From Ridgeia piscesae (Eukaryota > Annelida > Polychaeta > Sabellida > Siboglinidae), in NCBI GenBank assembly GCA_025642075.2, contig JAODUO010000884.1:16001-80000 (forward strand): a stretch of DNA of 64,000 nt, written 5' to 3'. The notes below the pieces were generated by a model. It saw nothing but the letters and a program-made list of their open reading frames with translations, was not told the origin of the DNA and made no database searches. A program made the position numbers and the translations under genes. Of the stretch, positions 1 to 12,074 are shown piece after piece; positions within the stretch are counted from its first letter, which is position 1; the number at the start of each line of letters is the position of its first letter.

Positions 1-1832
1 AAAATAAAACTTAGCTTTTTTCAATTATCACTTACAGGTGACAATAGACCTTTAACCAGTGGATACCGACGTCACATCTAAAAAGCTAATAAAACATCAA
101 AATAAACACAACTTGTTGCAGATAAAATGAGTAGTTTAAATGAAGATTTAGTTTAAAACATGCATGCAGCTACTGTCCATGGATTTCAAACAATCATTGA
201 ATTCCACCAGCCATTAAACAGCCATAAATACTGCTACTCGAAGGTGAAACTAATTTTGAAAGTGGGGTGTCAAAGTGCATGCAGAAACTTGATAAAATTA
301 TGATAAATATAGTCAGATGTGTATCTCATAATTGGAAACTAACAGAAAAATGCAACTAACAAAACTTTGTAAAAACTTAATGTTTAAATAAATACTGACT
401 GAATTTCTAGTTTTCAGCATCATAACATTTTCATTGCTTCTTAGCACATATCTGAACACACTGATCATAAGCTTTACTAGCTGTATTAATCAACGAATGC
501 CATTAATCAATGTCACCTTACTCTGACATAGCCTACATTCACATCAATGGAAATAAATGACTATGTCACTATGAGCGGTTAGTTAACTTTACTGAACTTA
601 CAAAGAAGTGCCAACGACAATCCAAGGCCACAGTCCCTCCGCCGATGACATATTATCACCCATGAGACGTGTCATGTTCAAGTTCAGTTATTCAAGTTTC
701 TTCTAAAGGCAAAATTATTTATTTTGCATTGTACTAAATTCTGCGATGATATAAATTGTGCTATTGTCCTAGCTTGGTTCGAGTATATCTTAGTCTTTAC
801 ACATGTGGACGTGATACCGTAAAAACAGATTAGCTGTCATCGAGGGACATCGGCATCGGGCATCGTCAACACATCGATGATCGAGCCATCGGCATCGTCA
901 ATCGATAGCCGGTCTACGGAGGTCAAAACTACTTTTAACAGCATAAAAACGTTACATGTGCTTGACGTCTGTAAAAAACACAATTAAATACAAACGTTAT
1001 AACACAGAAAAAATTGTACATCATACTAACCTTCTTGCGATCTGATCATTGATGTCTCGGCCAGCTTGATATATGCGTTGCTTCGACGTTTAGCCTTTAG
1101 GTCCATTCATGGCTAAATATTGTCAGCACTGCCCCGGGTTAAGAAGACGACGGTCGGCGACGTTTTGTTGGATCTTGTTCCATCAACTGGTGATATATGT
1201 CTACTTCATAATTACTTGTTGACCACAGATTTAGGTCTAAGCAGCTGCTACATCGCCAACTAAACGAAGACTCGAAGTTGTTGTGCCGTACTGACGTCAC
1301 AGGAAGCTGACCGGCCTCAGTAGAGACTTAGAATGCCGCGCGCTTATAGGCCAGGCCAAGCCAAACGAATACGTCACCGGTTAAGATGGTGGTGTCTAGG
1401 GCATCATGGATTTCGTTAGATTTTTAGACTTTAAGGTCACATTCTGAGTAAACCGCTGACGTAAAAAAATTAAGTATATGTGGAAATTGTTAGTTTGTAT
1501 AAACTCTATTAAGTGTATGATACGAAACCGTTGCCTTTTTTGCCCTTTAAATGCCAAGTTTGTACTGAATAAGATAAAAAATAAACATATGTTGCCTTTT
1601 TGTTATTAAATATAACGGTATTATTAAAGCGTGTTTCGCTTATAATAAATGTAGTGGTGTCAATCGTACATCTTGTTTATGTAAAAAAATCATTATTACT
1701 TTATTACTGCATTTACTAGTTGAGTAAGGACGCTGCTGAATTTAGTCACCACGGATTTGGGCGTTGCAATGCGTGATACATAATTTTTATAGATCAATAG
1801 GCTGATCAACTGCTAAAACATGAACCTCTTAA

Positions 1833-1837
<5 letters not shown>
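1..1837. other. No gene seen
   Basis: AT-rich sequence without a convincing coding frame. A short stretch at about 838-912 is rich in ATCG/CATCGGCATCG words of a kind also seen near 13.23 kb. Nothing else is supportable. Confidence 0.6.

Positions 1838-1874
<37 letters not shown>
1838..1874. repeat. (TA)n microsatellite
   Basis: Pure TA dinucleotide run of about 37 bases. Confidence 0.9.
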
Positions 1875-1878
<4 letters not shown>

Positions 1879-2640
1879 TTATAGTAGTATGTCAGTTATC
1901 ATTCAATTCAGTTAAAGTTAACTAATAAACTTATATATTAGTTATCACAGTATGTCAAAATTATTGCATTACTTTGTTTTCCAATGTTCTGCTATATCAA
2001 TTAAATACTTTTTTATGAGACTCCTTAGGGATCTGCCCATCTCGTGAAAACTATAAGGCACTCCTTCACCTTCCAACATCATAGTTAATATACCTAATTA
2101 TTAGGCTGTAATTTGTTTAAACCAATTAATGTGGTTGCATTATACAAAGTTTTGTTTTACAGAATGCTATACCAATATTAACTTAAGGACAACGTGTGTA
2201 TCTTAGCGTCGGTTTGTGCTATTTTATCAAACATTGTCATGGATATGTGGGTCATTTCACGGCAACCGGGCTATTTGGTGTCCCAGCTCTTTTATATAGT
2301 TTTATATATATAAATAATCGATAAAGAAATTTGGCAAAACTATATTTCTTATATGTGGCGCTTTGTGCAGTATTGTTCTTCATTTCTAATACGATAATGG
2401 CATTCGAAGTCATTATTCTAGTTATTTATCTTTACATCTCCCAGTCTACGTCATCGAAAAGTGGCTGTCCCCATCACCTGGTCCGCAAGTTGCAGGTTAT
2501 TACAAAGGTGCAATAATTACACGTTAAATAATAAATACATGCGTAAAGTTCTCATTTCGATGTCTGTCTTCATATTTTCCCCCAAAAAAGCATTTGTTAT
2601 TAATCGTTTTGAATAGTTGATGTTTTCCAGCATAAAAATC
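1875..2640. other. No gene seen
   Basis: AT-rich, with a short hydrophobic frame at about 2331-2516 that lacks an ATG at its start or any family resemblance. Not called as a gene. Confidence 0.5.
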
Positions 2641-2654
2641 GATGTCCCCTGGTT

Positions 2655-3590
2655 CCATGTCATCTACGTCACGACAACTGTGATGTCACGCCTGACCAGA
2701 CTCGGAAGAATTACAACATCCACGTGGAATCACAATTACATTACCGCCATACATGAATATTGGAAACAGGTGAGTAGGTTTATTCCATGTCATCTACGAA
2801 CGGTCCGCACTGCATGCTATATTGGTCAGAAATACAGAATTATTGATAATCACGTGTTAAGTGGTGTCAATCAAACCAATCAAAAACGACTTGCACTCCC
2901 CTGCTAATCGAGAAAATGGCTTGAAGTTAACGCCATTTTAGAGCATGACAGGTGAATAACAAGTAGGCAGGCGCATTTTAATCGTAGATTCTACTAGCGT
3001 AACAGCTACAGTTACCTCACACATAGCAAGCAAGATACCGTCACATAAATGAAATAAGTTGAGGGGAAAAAAACACGATGATGTCATATATACAAAATTG
3101 CGTTAGGCCCCCAGTATCACTTTGGTATTCCGAGTCGTGAAAGTAGATATGTCATCTACATCACGGCGTGTCACCTACGTCACGACAAGTCATTTACGTC
3201 ACGGCGTATATTTTGTATAATATATCGAACCTTAGCGAACTGATCTAATGAATACACACCGATTCATACAGAACATCGACTCGTTTTCCTTCATGAAAAA
3301 AACAACCGCAACATGATGTATATATAAGTCTCAACATAATAACTAACTGTTCCTAATTTCCGCCATGTTAGATAGAATAAAATTATGAGACACTAGGCAC
3401 TTCGAGACGTTCAATGGTATTTGGCTGTGTCACAAGAGTCGAATACACACTGAATACAACTTTTGCAAAGGTACGTGAATAAAGTGGTCCACAAATTATA
3501 AGAAAATATGCTTGGAAAAGGAGCAATACATGGACATCAATATGGAAATATTTTCGTGACGTAGATGACATTCATTCATGACGTCATGCT
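2655..3590. repeat. Cluster of TCATCTACGTCACG words, direct and inverted
   Basis: The word GTCATCTACGTCACGAC or close variants occurs at 2659-2675, 2789-2799 (partial), 3151-3168, 3169-3186 and 3189-3206 on the plus strand, and inverted at 3555-3569. A perfect ATGACGTCAT palindrome follows at 3578-3587. The three copies at 3151-3206 are nearly head-to-tail units of 18-20 bases. The TGACGTCA core matches the CREB/ATF consensus, but a transposon end with short tandem repeats is equally possible. Confidence 0.6.
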
Positions 3591-4903
3591 AATACAAATA
3601 AAAATAGGAAACGATGCAAAAGTTCCCTGCTGTTCATTGGATTAGTACACATATATAGTAAGCTACCTAACTAACGCCGAAAATGCGATAACTATTATGG
3701 CCGAAAATTGTGTTTGACTCTGGATGAAATATGCCTGTTACCATGTCGCGTTTTGCCTAAAATTGGCATTGATATATACACAAATTGCAACACAGATTTC
3801 AATTTTTTAACCAATATTTTTGAGTTTATGTTATTAAGATGTTAGAATGTGACGCAAATGGGTACAATTACCCTCTGATGGTGAAACACAAACGTTCGTT
3901 TTTCTCAAAACATTAAAAATGGATATATCACGTTCAGATAATTATTACTCCATAGAAGCTCGTGTCAAGATGTTGAATGCCCATATATGGGATGCTGTGA
4001 TAGCGTCACTGATCATTTTAGTACCTTTACACACAGGAGAGCAAATCGTAGACAAACTCGGTTTATGTTTTGATCGTATATGACAATAGCATGTTTTTGC
4101 ATCGCAGGAATAAGATGAGGTGCCCGCATTGGCATTGCCTATTTCATATGACTTGTTATGTCCATTGAACTGTGACCCGAAAGCGTGACAGAGGATTTAG
4201 CGCGCGCAGTAGGAACTCCGAACCGGTTGTTTTTCAAACGTGGCTACCATAAATGGCACAAGGAAAAAGTGACGCTCACAAAAACACATGATTAGTGAAA
4301 GTAAGCATTATGTATATACCTGTTATAATTGATATACTGTTGTACTTGTTTATCTACTTACTAACTGAAATGTATTAGTATATTACTGCCGAAACAGTAA
4401 TAGCCATAGGCTCGATTTCTAAAGACGAGAGCAAAGCCAAATAAGTTTTTTTCCATGACCATGATTGGGCTTTTGTGCCGCCATTATCCTATGTTAAAAG
4501 GCCTGAATCGTAAGGATGTCTGTGAAGTCTTGCCATAATTTTTAACTGGCCATCACTATGAAAAGACTACTATATGACTAGATCTCCAGGGAACACAATC
4601 CGATTGTGTGATTCCGTCATAGGACTTCGCAAGTTATTGTATTACGATGTATGCAGTGTTATTTGACATCGATTCTCGTTGACCTTGTCGTTGAAATGAA
4701 GTGAACTTGTAAAGACTAAAGTCACAGTCATAGCGTCGGTGACAGTAACAGTAGTAGGCGTAGCGCCGCCGGTAGGACCTACTGTGTACTGGTGGGGGCA
4801 CACATTTTCAGAAATACTATAATCAGAAAATATTTCCACCAGTCTGTTTAAAAAGAACTTACGTAACATGTATTAAACGTAATTGTCTTAAATAAATGAA
4901 TAC
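3591..4903. other. No gene; partial copy of a dispersed repeat at about 4463-4640
   Basis: No convincing coding frame. At about 4469-4505 the phrase TTGTGCCGCCATTATCC recurs, as it does at 23320-23340 and inverted near 25390-25410 inside the 5.6-kb inverted-repeat element. This is a decayed copy of the same repeat family. A 75-codon minus frame at 4642-4869 is mostly low-complexity Thr/Val and is not called. Confidence 0.5.
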
Positions 4904-4926
4904 ATATCTGTATCTGTATCTGTATC
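4904..4926 (-). repeat. LINE 3' tail, (ATACAG)n
   Basis: About four copies of a six-base unit directly after the LINE's short 3' region, typical of the microsatellite-like tails of CR1/L2-type LINEs. Confidence 0.65.
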
Positions 4927-5021
4927 TTAACTGGCAAAATGTCCTAGGGACACATCACGCCAGTGCGCATGGTGGGTCATCTGACTTAATTGTTAAAATG
5001 TTGGATTAAACTATTCTGAAA

Positions 5022-8000
5022 TTATTTTAGTGATTTACTTGAGACAGTGTTTGAGGGGAGAGAATTCCATTCCTTAATTGTTGTTGGGAAGAAGCTGCTT
5101 CCAAATATGTTTGCAGAGTATCTAATTTGCAAGAACTGACTGTCATGTTTACGTGAGGTTCTAGTGTTGTGTTGGATATAGTGATCTAGCGGGATATCTA
5201 TAAGGTTATGTTCCATTTTGTATATTATGCTAAGTCTTTTAATTTTTCTTCTTGTTTGGAGGGTGTCCCACTGGAGGTCTTTAAAAAGTTGGGTTACTGT
5301 TCCTGGTTCTCTAGAATAGTTATGTGTACAAAATCTGGCAGCTTGTCTTTGGATTCTTTCTAAGGTTTTAATATGTTTTAGGCAGTGTGGATCCCATGAT
5401 GCTGATGCATATTCAAGTATTGGTCGGACAAGGGTTGTGTAGGCTATTGACTTAATGTGGGTTGGGCATTGATTTAGATTTCTCCTAATGACTCCTAGAG
5501 TCTGTTGTGCTTTCCTAGCGACTGAGTTGCATTGTGCTGTCCAATTTAATGTATTTGATATTTGTACACCAAGATAACAATGTGATTGAACAGATTTAAG
5601 TTGTTGGCCACAGAAGGTGTAAATATTTGGTGTCGGTTTTCTTGAGGCTAATGTCATTGTGAAGCATTTGGTGGGATTGAATTTCATAAGCCAGGTGTTT
5701 TGCCATTCCTCAAGTTTGATTAGATCATTTTGGAGGAGAGAAATGTCATTGTCTGATTTAATTGGTTGATATAGTAGGCAGTCATCTGCAAAAAGGCGAA
5801 CGTTTGAAGTGAGATTGTTGGGTAGATCATTTATGTAAAGTAAGAAAAGTAAGGGCCCCAGTACGGTTCCCTGTGGTACCCCTGAGGTGACTTTAATTGG
5901 TTTGGATGCTGATCCATTTATTACAACCTGTTGAGTTCTTTCTGCAAGGAAGCTTTCTATCCATGACGATATTGGGCCTGTGATCCCATAGTATTTTAGT
6001 TTGTGGATTAGTCTTTTATGTGGAACTTTGTCGAATGCTTTAGTGAAGTCTAGAATGGCCATGTCTACAGATTTCTTTTCATCTAGATATTTGCTTATGT
6101 CATGGACAGTTTGAATTAATTGAGTTTCTGTTGATCTTTTTGCACGAAAACCATGTTGGTGGTCAGTTAGGATGTGATGTTGTTCAAGGTGTTTCATGAT
6201 GTGGCTATGAATTATGTGTTCAAGAAGTTTAGAAATCACAGGTGTTAAGGATATTGGTCTGTAGTTTGAAGTTTCTGCCCTGTTTCCTTTCTTGAAAATT
6301 GCTGTTATGTTTGCTTCGTTCCAGGCTTTGGGGACTTGACCAGAGTCAACTGATGATTGGAAGATATCATGTATTATTGGTGTTAGGTGGTAGGCATATC
6401 TGTTTAGAAACCATGGTGGAATGCCATCTGGTCCTTGCGATTTAGAGGTGTTAATTTTTGATAGTTGGTCATGTACTCCTTTAAGTGAAATTGTTAATTC
6501 GGGTATTTTTCCATGTGGGCTGTCATTCAGATTTGGCAGCTTGGAATTTCCTTCATATGTGAAGACACTTTTGAACTGATTGCCTAAGGCTTCTGCTTTT
6601 TGCTTGTCATCGCTAATTATGTTTCCCGCAATGTTGAGGTCCCCAATACCCTGGTTATCTTGTCTAAGTTTGGAAATGAAACTCCAGAATGCTTTCGGTT
6701 TGTCTGTTATTGCAGTTGTTAGGAATTGATTTATATAGGACAGTCTAGCAGAACGAAGGTGTTTGTGCATGTCTTTCCTGATGTTACAAAACTCTTGCCA
6801 GTCTTCTGGATTTCTAGATATTTTTGCTTTCTTATATAATCGTTTCTTTCTTTTGCACATTTTTTTCAAGTCTTTATTGAACCAGGGAAGGTTGTATCTG
6901 GAAGTTGTAAGACGGACTGGTACATAGTGTTTCATAATGTTGATGATTTTTGTTGAAACAAGGTTCCATTTGTCATTGACTGTCATGTTTTGGTTTAAAG
7001 AGAAGTATTCATGTGTGAAGTCATCGAGAGATTTCTGGATGTTAAGGTGGTCAGCTTTATTTCTGATGAAAATTTTTCGTTTGGGGCGATGTTTGCGTTT
7101 GGGTGAGATATTTACATCAATGATAATTGTGTTGTGGTCTGCTATGCCGTCTACTACATTTAGTTTCTTTATTAACCCAGGTTTATTTGTGAAGACAAGA
7201 TCTAGGATATTGTTGGCATTTCCTTGTTTACGTGTGGGTTCATTGACATGTTGGATTAGTCCATGTTCCTCTACAAGGGAGATTAGTTTGTTGGCAGCAA
7301 CTGTACTATATCCACTGTTAGGTGTGACATGGTGATTTTCCCAGTTTATGTTAGGAAGATTGAAATCGCCGGTAATTATGACATTATGTGTGTTTATTTT
7401 GTTTCCTAATTTAGATAGAGATAGATCTAGTTCTTCAATTTGAGTTCCTTGAGAGTCATGTGGGGCACGATAGAAGGTGCATATGATTATGGGTTTCATT
7501 CCTTTTATTTCAGTTTCTGTCCAAATGCTCTCACTGTTAGTGTTTAAGTTTGTTAGATGAGTTGTGATGAGATCAGCTTTGGATATTTGGAATACCCCCC
7601 TCCAGTGGTGCTTGTTTCCCTGTCTTTTCTAAAAACATTAAAGTGTTCTGGGAAAATTTCTCCGTTTTTAACTGAGGGGTCTAACCATGACTCTGTTGCA
7701 CTGATTATGTCTGGGTTATGTAGGTTGTTTAGTACTTCGATGTCTGCTGCTTTATTCTTAATGCTTTGGCAGTTTATGAGGATGCACCGGAAGTTTGGTC
7801 TGTTCTTTTGTTTATAGGTTTTCTTGTTATTGGTTGTGTTGTTACTACTTGTAGTTGTTTCGTTTGAGTTATGATTGTTGCCATTCAGGGGGTCAAAAGG
7901 GTTTTCCGTCTGGATTTCACTATCTTCGAAGAACGAATTTGTGAAGTTGAAGTTATTGCAGTCAGGGCAAGCCCAAGAACATGACGAGTGTATTAATTGT

Positions 8001-8629
8001 TTGTATGCATTGTCATCTATGGCACAGCATTGTGTGTGTATCCATTTTTGGCAGTGGTCACACTGGATTGCTTTGTGGTTATTAAGGACGTCCCTGTGGC
8101 AAATGCCACAGGGTGCAGAGCAATCTGAACAATGCCATGTGTCAAGGTTTCGGTAAGTGCTATTAAATTCATGCCTGGATATTCCAGCGCATTTTATGTG
8201 AACTGTTTTGTTGCAGTCGTTACAAGTTAGGGTGAGTGAATTGGACTTTAGTGATTTCTTACATGAATTACATTTAGAGGGGCCTGGGTTTAGCTGGATG
8301 TCTCCTGAGAGTATTATGCATAAAAGAACAGTGAATTTTGTTGCTGTCTTGTTTGACTTGGGTTTATATGGTGGTGGGGTGATCAGTAGACCAGTGGAAC
8401 TATTGGATTTGAGACATTTGAGTTGTGCGATAGTTTTCCAGATAGGGCTGTACAGGTAATATGTTGTGATAGAATTTGTGTCTTTTCTGGCTTTATTGTT
8501 CACATAGACTGTTTCTGTTGTGTTGTTATGAAAGCTCTTCATTTCATGATTTAGTCTAGAGATGATATGCAGACACGCAAACATGAACAGTGAATATTTG
8601 AAAATACATCTTGAATGGGAGCTAGCCAT
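5022..8629 (-). CDS. LINE polyprotein: 2A-like motif, PHD fingers, APE endonuclease, reverse transcriptase (one frameshift)
   Basis: The N-terminal part (8629-7553) has GDIQLNPGP at residues 109-117, two cysteine/histidine finger repeats resembling PHD fingers (residues about 120-170 and 174-224), an Asn/Thr-rich linker, and the start of an AP-type endonuclease (INCQSIKNK, ATESWLDP). After TTGGG the frame shifts by one base at a run of six C (plus strand, about 7592-7597) and continues through GDFNLPNINW and the DHN of the endonuclease into a reverse transcriptase. The RT shows RPISLTPVISKLLE, DFTKAFDKVPH, SGVPQGTVLGPLLF and the catalytic FADD. The C-terminal region contains the usual LxxxRRxxKRLxxxYK segment. 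The protein nicks DNA and primes reverse transcription of its own RNA. Joining the two frames is inference; the slip could be a sequencing error. Confidence 0.85.
8279..8305 (-). other. 2A-like NPGP motif
   Basis: Encodes GDIQLNPGP after a hydrophobic run (VLLCIILS). It matches the core of 2A-type ribosome-skipping peptides (D-V/I-E-x-N-P-G-P) except Gln for Glu. In working 2A peptides the break is between the last Gly and Pro. Confidence 0.65.
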
Positions 8630-8689
8630 AACACCAGCGTGATTGATAGTGATTAAGAGTTAATAAAAATTACTAATAAATAAAATGCA

Positions 8690-9045
8690 TACACTTAGTT
8701 TAAAAATAAATAAATACACACACACTTACGTGTAAATAGACTAAAAATAAGATATATGCACACTATAATAAACAAAATTTAAAGTCGTTTGTTGATAAAA
8801 TAAAACAGACGAAAAGGCCTGTTAGTAGGTCGTTTCTTACGTGATCAGGTTGCGTGATTTGTATTTGTTATTTTATTTTACTGACAGTATGCAGTATTTG
8901 GGAGATATCAGCAGACTATGTGTTGACTTAGAATGTATAAATACTATTTTGTTTATACACGGTACACTTAGTTTAAAAATACACACACACTTTAATAAAG
9001 TCGTCTGTTGATAAAACAGGCGAAAAGGCCTGTTAGTTGATTTTA
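8690..9045 (-). promoter_or_regulatory. LINE 5' region with duplicated block and hairpin
   Basis: Two imperfect copies of a block share TACACACACACTT, GTTGATAAAA and the 16-mer GAAAAGGCCTGTTAGT (8811-8826 and 9022-9037). In the second copy AACAGGC and GCCTGTT flank GAAAAG, forming a perfect 7-bp hairpin. Internal repeats ahead of a LINE coding region often hold its promoter; that role is inferred. Confidence 0.45.
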
Positions 9046-9600
9046 TCTGATGCTTGACCGAGTTGGTTTGTGGTTGATTTTACTTTGCGCGGTTATATGA
9101 CCAGGTTATATTCTTTATCGGTTACATATATTGTTTAGCACCAATATTGGTACATAATCTTGGTTAGTGATTAATTTTGGTTGTAGGTAAATGTCTAGCT
9201 AGTGATGTGTTGTGTACTTAGCTGTTTAGTAGTTTGGGTTCAGTTTCTTCGGTGATCGTTGACGTTGTTTATGCGTATCCAAGATGGCGAATTAGCGGGA
9301 AATCAGCAGAATGTTTCAAAGTTCGTTTTTGGCGATTATTGCAGTTTTGTCACGTATCTGATAGGCAATCTCGGTTTAGTACAATATTCCCAATTACTGG
9401 TGAATGTCCTAGGTTACGGTCTTATCTATAAATATGCGTTTTAGGTGAAATTCTGAGCAGCCGTTGTCAAGTTAGTTTATGATCTCACGCATGCGCATGT
9501 ACATAGACATCATAATTCAGTGTTCCCCTGAATAAAAAGACGGAAGCGTGAAACGAGGAAACTAACAACATATTCTAAGCGCTACAACACTCAACCGACT
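9046..9600. other. No gene seen
   Basis: Possibly the outermost 5' part of the LINE to the left (AAGATGGCG at about 9281 is a common LINE 5' word), otherwise unassigned. Confidence 0.4.
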
Positions 9601-10195
9601 CTGAAGACCAATGACAGTTGTTCTTTCAAGCGATGAAGTATAGCGCGATTGTAGTCTTAGGACGGAGAAGAGGGTCCAACAGAGAACGTCGAATTACTGA
9701 AGACTCGTGGAAACTGATTGCTAAAAGGAACGATATGAAGACCAGAACAGACCAAGCAGAAACTTGACAAGGAAGTATAAAAATAGTCGTAGAACAGAAA
9801 TGATTATAAGAGCAAGACAAAGAAGCGCAAACTACAAGAGAACGGAATGATTCGAAGACGCTGTATAGGAATGTGTGAGAGCTAACTAATGCAAAAAGCA
9901 ATTCCAACAAATCAATGAAAAACAATGATGGCCAAGTGCTCCCAATAAACAAGGAACAAGCCATGAGGTGGATTGAACACTCCCGACAGGTATTAAATCA
10001 CCCAACACCTACCACGCTGTTCGATTTCGAGAATGAACCAAAGAGAGAAGAGCTAGATGTCACCAATGATACCATCATAAGGTCGGAAGTCTCAAAAGCC
10101 GTCGATAGCCTCAAGAACAACAAATCAACGATCCTCGATGAAGTATCGGCTGAACTATTGAAACATGATAAGAACGGGGTGATAGAGAGTTAACG
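9600..10195 (+). pseudogene. RTE-like LINE fragment (linker between endonuclease and RT)
   Basis: The frame at 9915-10193 reads KEQAMRWIEHSRQVLNHP, then LDVTNDTI and VSKAVDSLKNNKS, the region just before the reverse transcriptase in RTE/BovB-type and related LINEs, where a KNNK-x-x-G-x-D-E-I-x-A-E-x-L-K motif is usual; here it is degenerate (STILDEVSAELLK). Upstream, to about 9640, another frame continues the same linker with stops. The copy ends at a TAA after EES-like residues. It is a short dead fragment flanked by unique sequence. Confidence 0.65.
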
Positions 10196-11366
10196 TACTT
10201 GTTCCATTTGATTTGGTGTGACGAAGAAATCCCCTGATGTTTGGAGACGAGGAACGACGGAAGGGGTGCATGAGCTTATCTATCGCACATTTCAAATTCC
10301 AGTCACCATTTGTGTTTCAGATCGAGGCGTGTGAATTATCCACAATATACGGCAACCAGGAAGACACTTGCATGCCTACAAGCTGTCTGTGCCAGTGTTC
10401 TTGCGTTCTGTGTGTTCAGCGCAGATGATTGCACCAGTGTTGGAACAGCTCGTTCACTTGACATACGGACAAAGTCGCGAATGTTTGAAGGACACGTCCT
10501 TGCCAAACTGCTGTGTAACATGGTAGAGAAGGACGAAAAATTCACTTCCAAGTCTAAGATCAACTTGACTCGCCTTACTTCATGCCACTCTCGCATAGAT
10601 CACTACGTCCAGCGTACAAGCGAGCACACGAACCCATTGTGGAGCAGTCTAAACCTTAAGACGAGGGGCAGGGATGGTTACGAACTGAAGACGGCGTCGT
10701 CTTGCAGTCCTATCCTGTCAACTCACTTGTTGATCTGGTGATCGTGAAGGAGGAGGATGAAAAAGGGAGGAGCATTAACTTGAAGATCTCAATGAAAACT
10801 ACGGTGAATACTGTTCTGACAGTTATCATTCTGAATATATCAAGCTCCAGAAGAGGTTGACGGATGACAGCGAGAGCACCCTATTTTTCAGTTATGTTAA
10901 ATATTGGCCAACAAAATCGACATTGCGGTAATGGCGGTGTAGCGCTTACATTTTTCCGGCGTTAAAAACGTTCCGATTGACGTTTTTGCTCATGCTCGAT
11001 CAATGTAAAATCATTAATGTGCATACTAGTACACCAAGAACACATGTGGTCACGTTAGGAATAGTTATACAATGATCGCTGACCTTCTAAACATAGCTCT
11101 GGATAACTTATGTTTTTGTTATATTCAATATTGGCAGATATATAGTAAACAGTTGATGTGTCAATGATGGTGGCCGTAATTTGCATAAATGTGATACATG
11201 GGACATTTTGCCGACTTGTTAATATATAGGTCGTCGTTTTCTGCGCATTTGGTCGCGATCTAGATACCGATTAAAAATCAATTTCCGGGGGTACGCGGTA
11301 TCAACTTCTTCCGACTAGACTAATATTATTTTCGTATTGTAGGACTTCGGAAAAATACATACAATA
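10196..11366. other. No supported gene; degenerate open frames
   Basis: A 143-codon plus frame (10310-10741) overlaps a different plus frame that reads better at its 3' end (around 10600-10860), as expected of a decayed, frameshifted mobile-element gene. I do not recognise it. The rest is AT-rich and featureless. Confidence 0.4.
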
Positions 11367-11409
11367 ATGTGGTTAGCCATGATTGGATTCGCGATAATCC
11401 AGGTGACAG
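11367..11409 (+). CDS. Candidate first coding exon: signal peptide
   Basis: An ATG at 11367 opens a 14-codon hydrophobic stretch (MWLAMIGFAIIQVT) that ends after one extra G at a good donor (GTATGG). This is what a signal-peptide exon of a phase-1 extracellular gene looks like. A possible acceptor (TTGTAG) precedes the ATG by about 25 bases, so a 5' untranslated exon could lie further upstream. The nearest clear domain exon is 7 kb downstream at 18660. Assignment to the lectin/EGF gene rests only on phase, strand and position. It could also be a chance open frame, since short hydrophobic ATG frames are common in AT-rich DNA. Confidence 0.4.
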
Positions 11410-12026
11410 GTATGGTACACTTTTTATGTAGTCAGTGCGAGTACATTCATTTGACATATTGTTCAGTGTCAAGCGAATATGGTAATACCTCTAACACTAA
11501 TACTGGTATACAATGTAACATAAAACACATTTGCATTTCACAAGCACATTTGTTTTGTAGAAACAAATACACGTAACACTGACAATGTCAGTTACGTCGA
11601 CTACTATTGTAATCGAAGTGTACTGTTTTACCGTTGTCTAAGTTCTAGCAAGTGTGACGAGAATGTCAAACATGTATGTGCTGCTTCGACGTAGATTAAA
11701 CATGCACAAACCAATTTTTTTAAAGTTGTTTCACATATTCTTTTAATATTGTATTTTGTTGCAATTTTGAACCAGATTTGAAGGTCAAATAATCAAATCG
11801 CGTAAACGCAATATATTAACAAAGTCTATACACTAAGGCGATGCTGCATTTCGTAGAAGCGATGCAAGCCATAGACAGATTTATGTTAGAAATATGGGAT
11901 GTGTCAAAACTAACCTTGAAACTGTATCGGACGGGAAGTCTCTAGAAGTACTGATTGTGCATAATCGTTGATACCGTCCTCCTCCGATATTAGAGTACAT
12001 TATCCACGCCAATTGTTGGTTTTCAG

Positions 12027-12074
12027 TGTACCATGCGGGAGCCATGTCGATAACCAAAAGGCGAATAACTAGAG
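12027..12074 (+). CDS. Candidate short linker exon, phase 1-1
   Basis: A 48-base open segment is bounded by a pyrimidine-rich acceptor (GTTGGTTTTCAG) and a consensus donor (GTGAGT). It is phase 1 at both ends, so it joins in frame to the candidate signal exon and to the next EGF-type exon. It encodes about 15 residues, mostly basic towards the end (ITKRRITR), which might be a linker or a propeptide cleavage site. No domain is recognisable. The splice signals are good, but the exon is short enough to occur by chance. Confidence 0.35.

Larger units (their letters stand above)
4904..9045 (-). mobile_element. CR1/jockey-group LINE, nearly full length (family C)
   Basis: Reading on the minus strand: a 5' region with duplicated blocks (about 9045-8690), a coding region from ATG at 8629 to the stop just after 5022, about 100 bases of 3' region, and a terminal hexanucleotide tail (ATACAG)n at 4926-4904. 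The coding region carries a 2A-like motif, two PHD-like fingers, an APE endonuclease and a reverse transcriptase. The only obvious lesion is a one-base shift in a C6 run near 7595. Clade placement (CR1/L2/Rex1/jockey group) is by general resemblance only. Confidence 0.85.

Noticed and set aside
2331..2516. Hydrophobic frame that could be a small membrane protein
   Set aside because: The frame lacks an ATG at its start, is in AT-rich DNA and has no family resemblance.
4642..4869. 75-codon minus frame with Thr/Val repeats
   Set aside because: Low complexity, next to a LINE tail, with no supporting motif.
6937..8459. Several plus-strand frames of 80-130 codons
   Set aside because: Antisense shadows of the family C LINE coding region.
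10310..10741. 143-codon plus frame as a host gene
   Set aside because: A different frame reads better at its 3' part, there are no splice signals or recognisable motifs, and it sits beside a dead LINE fragment.
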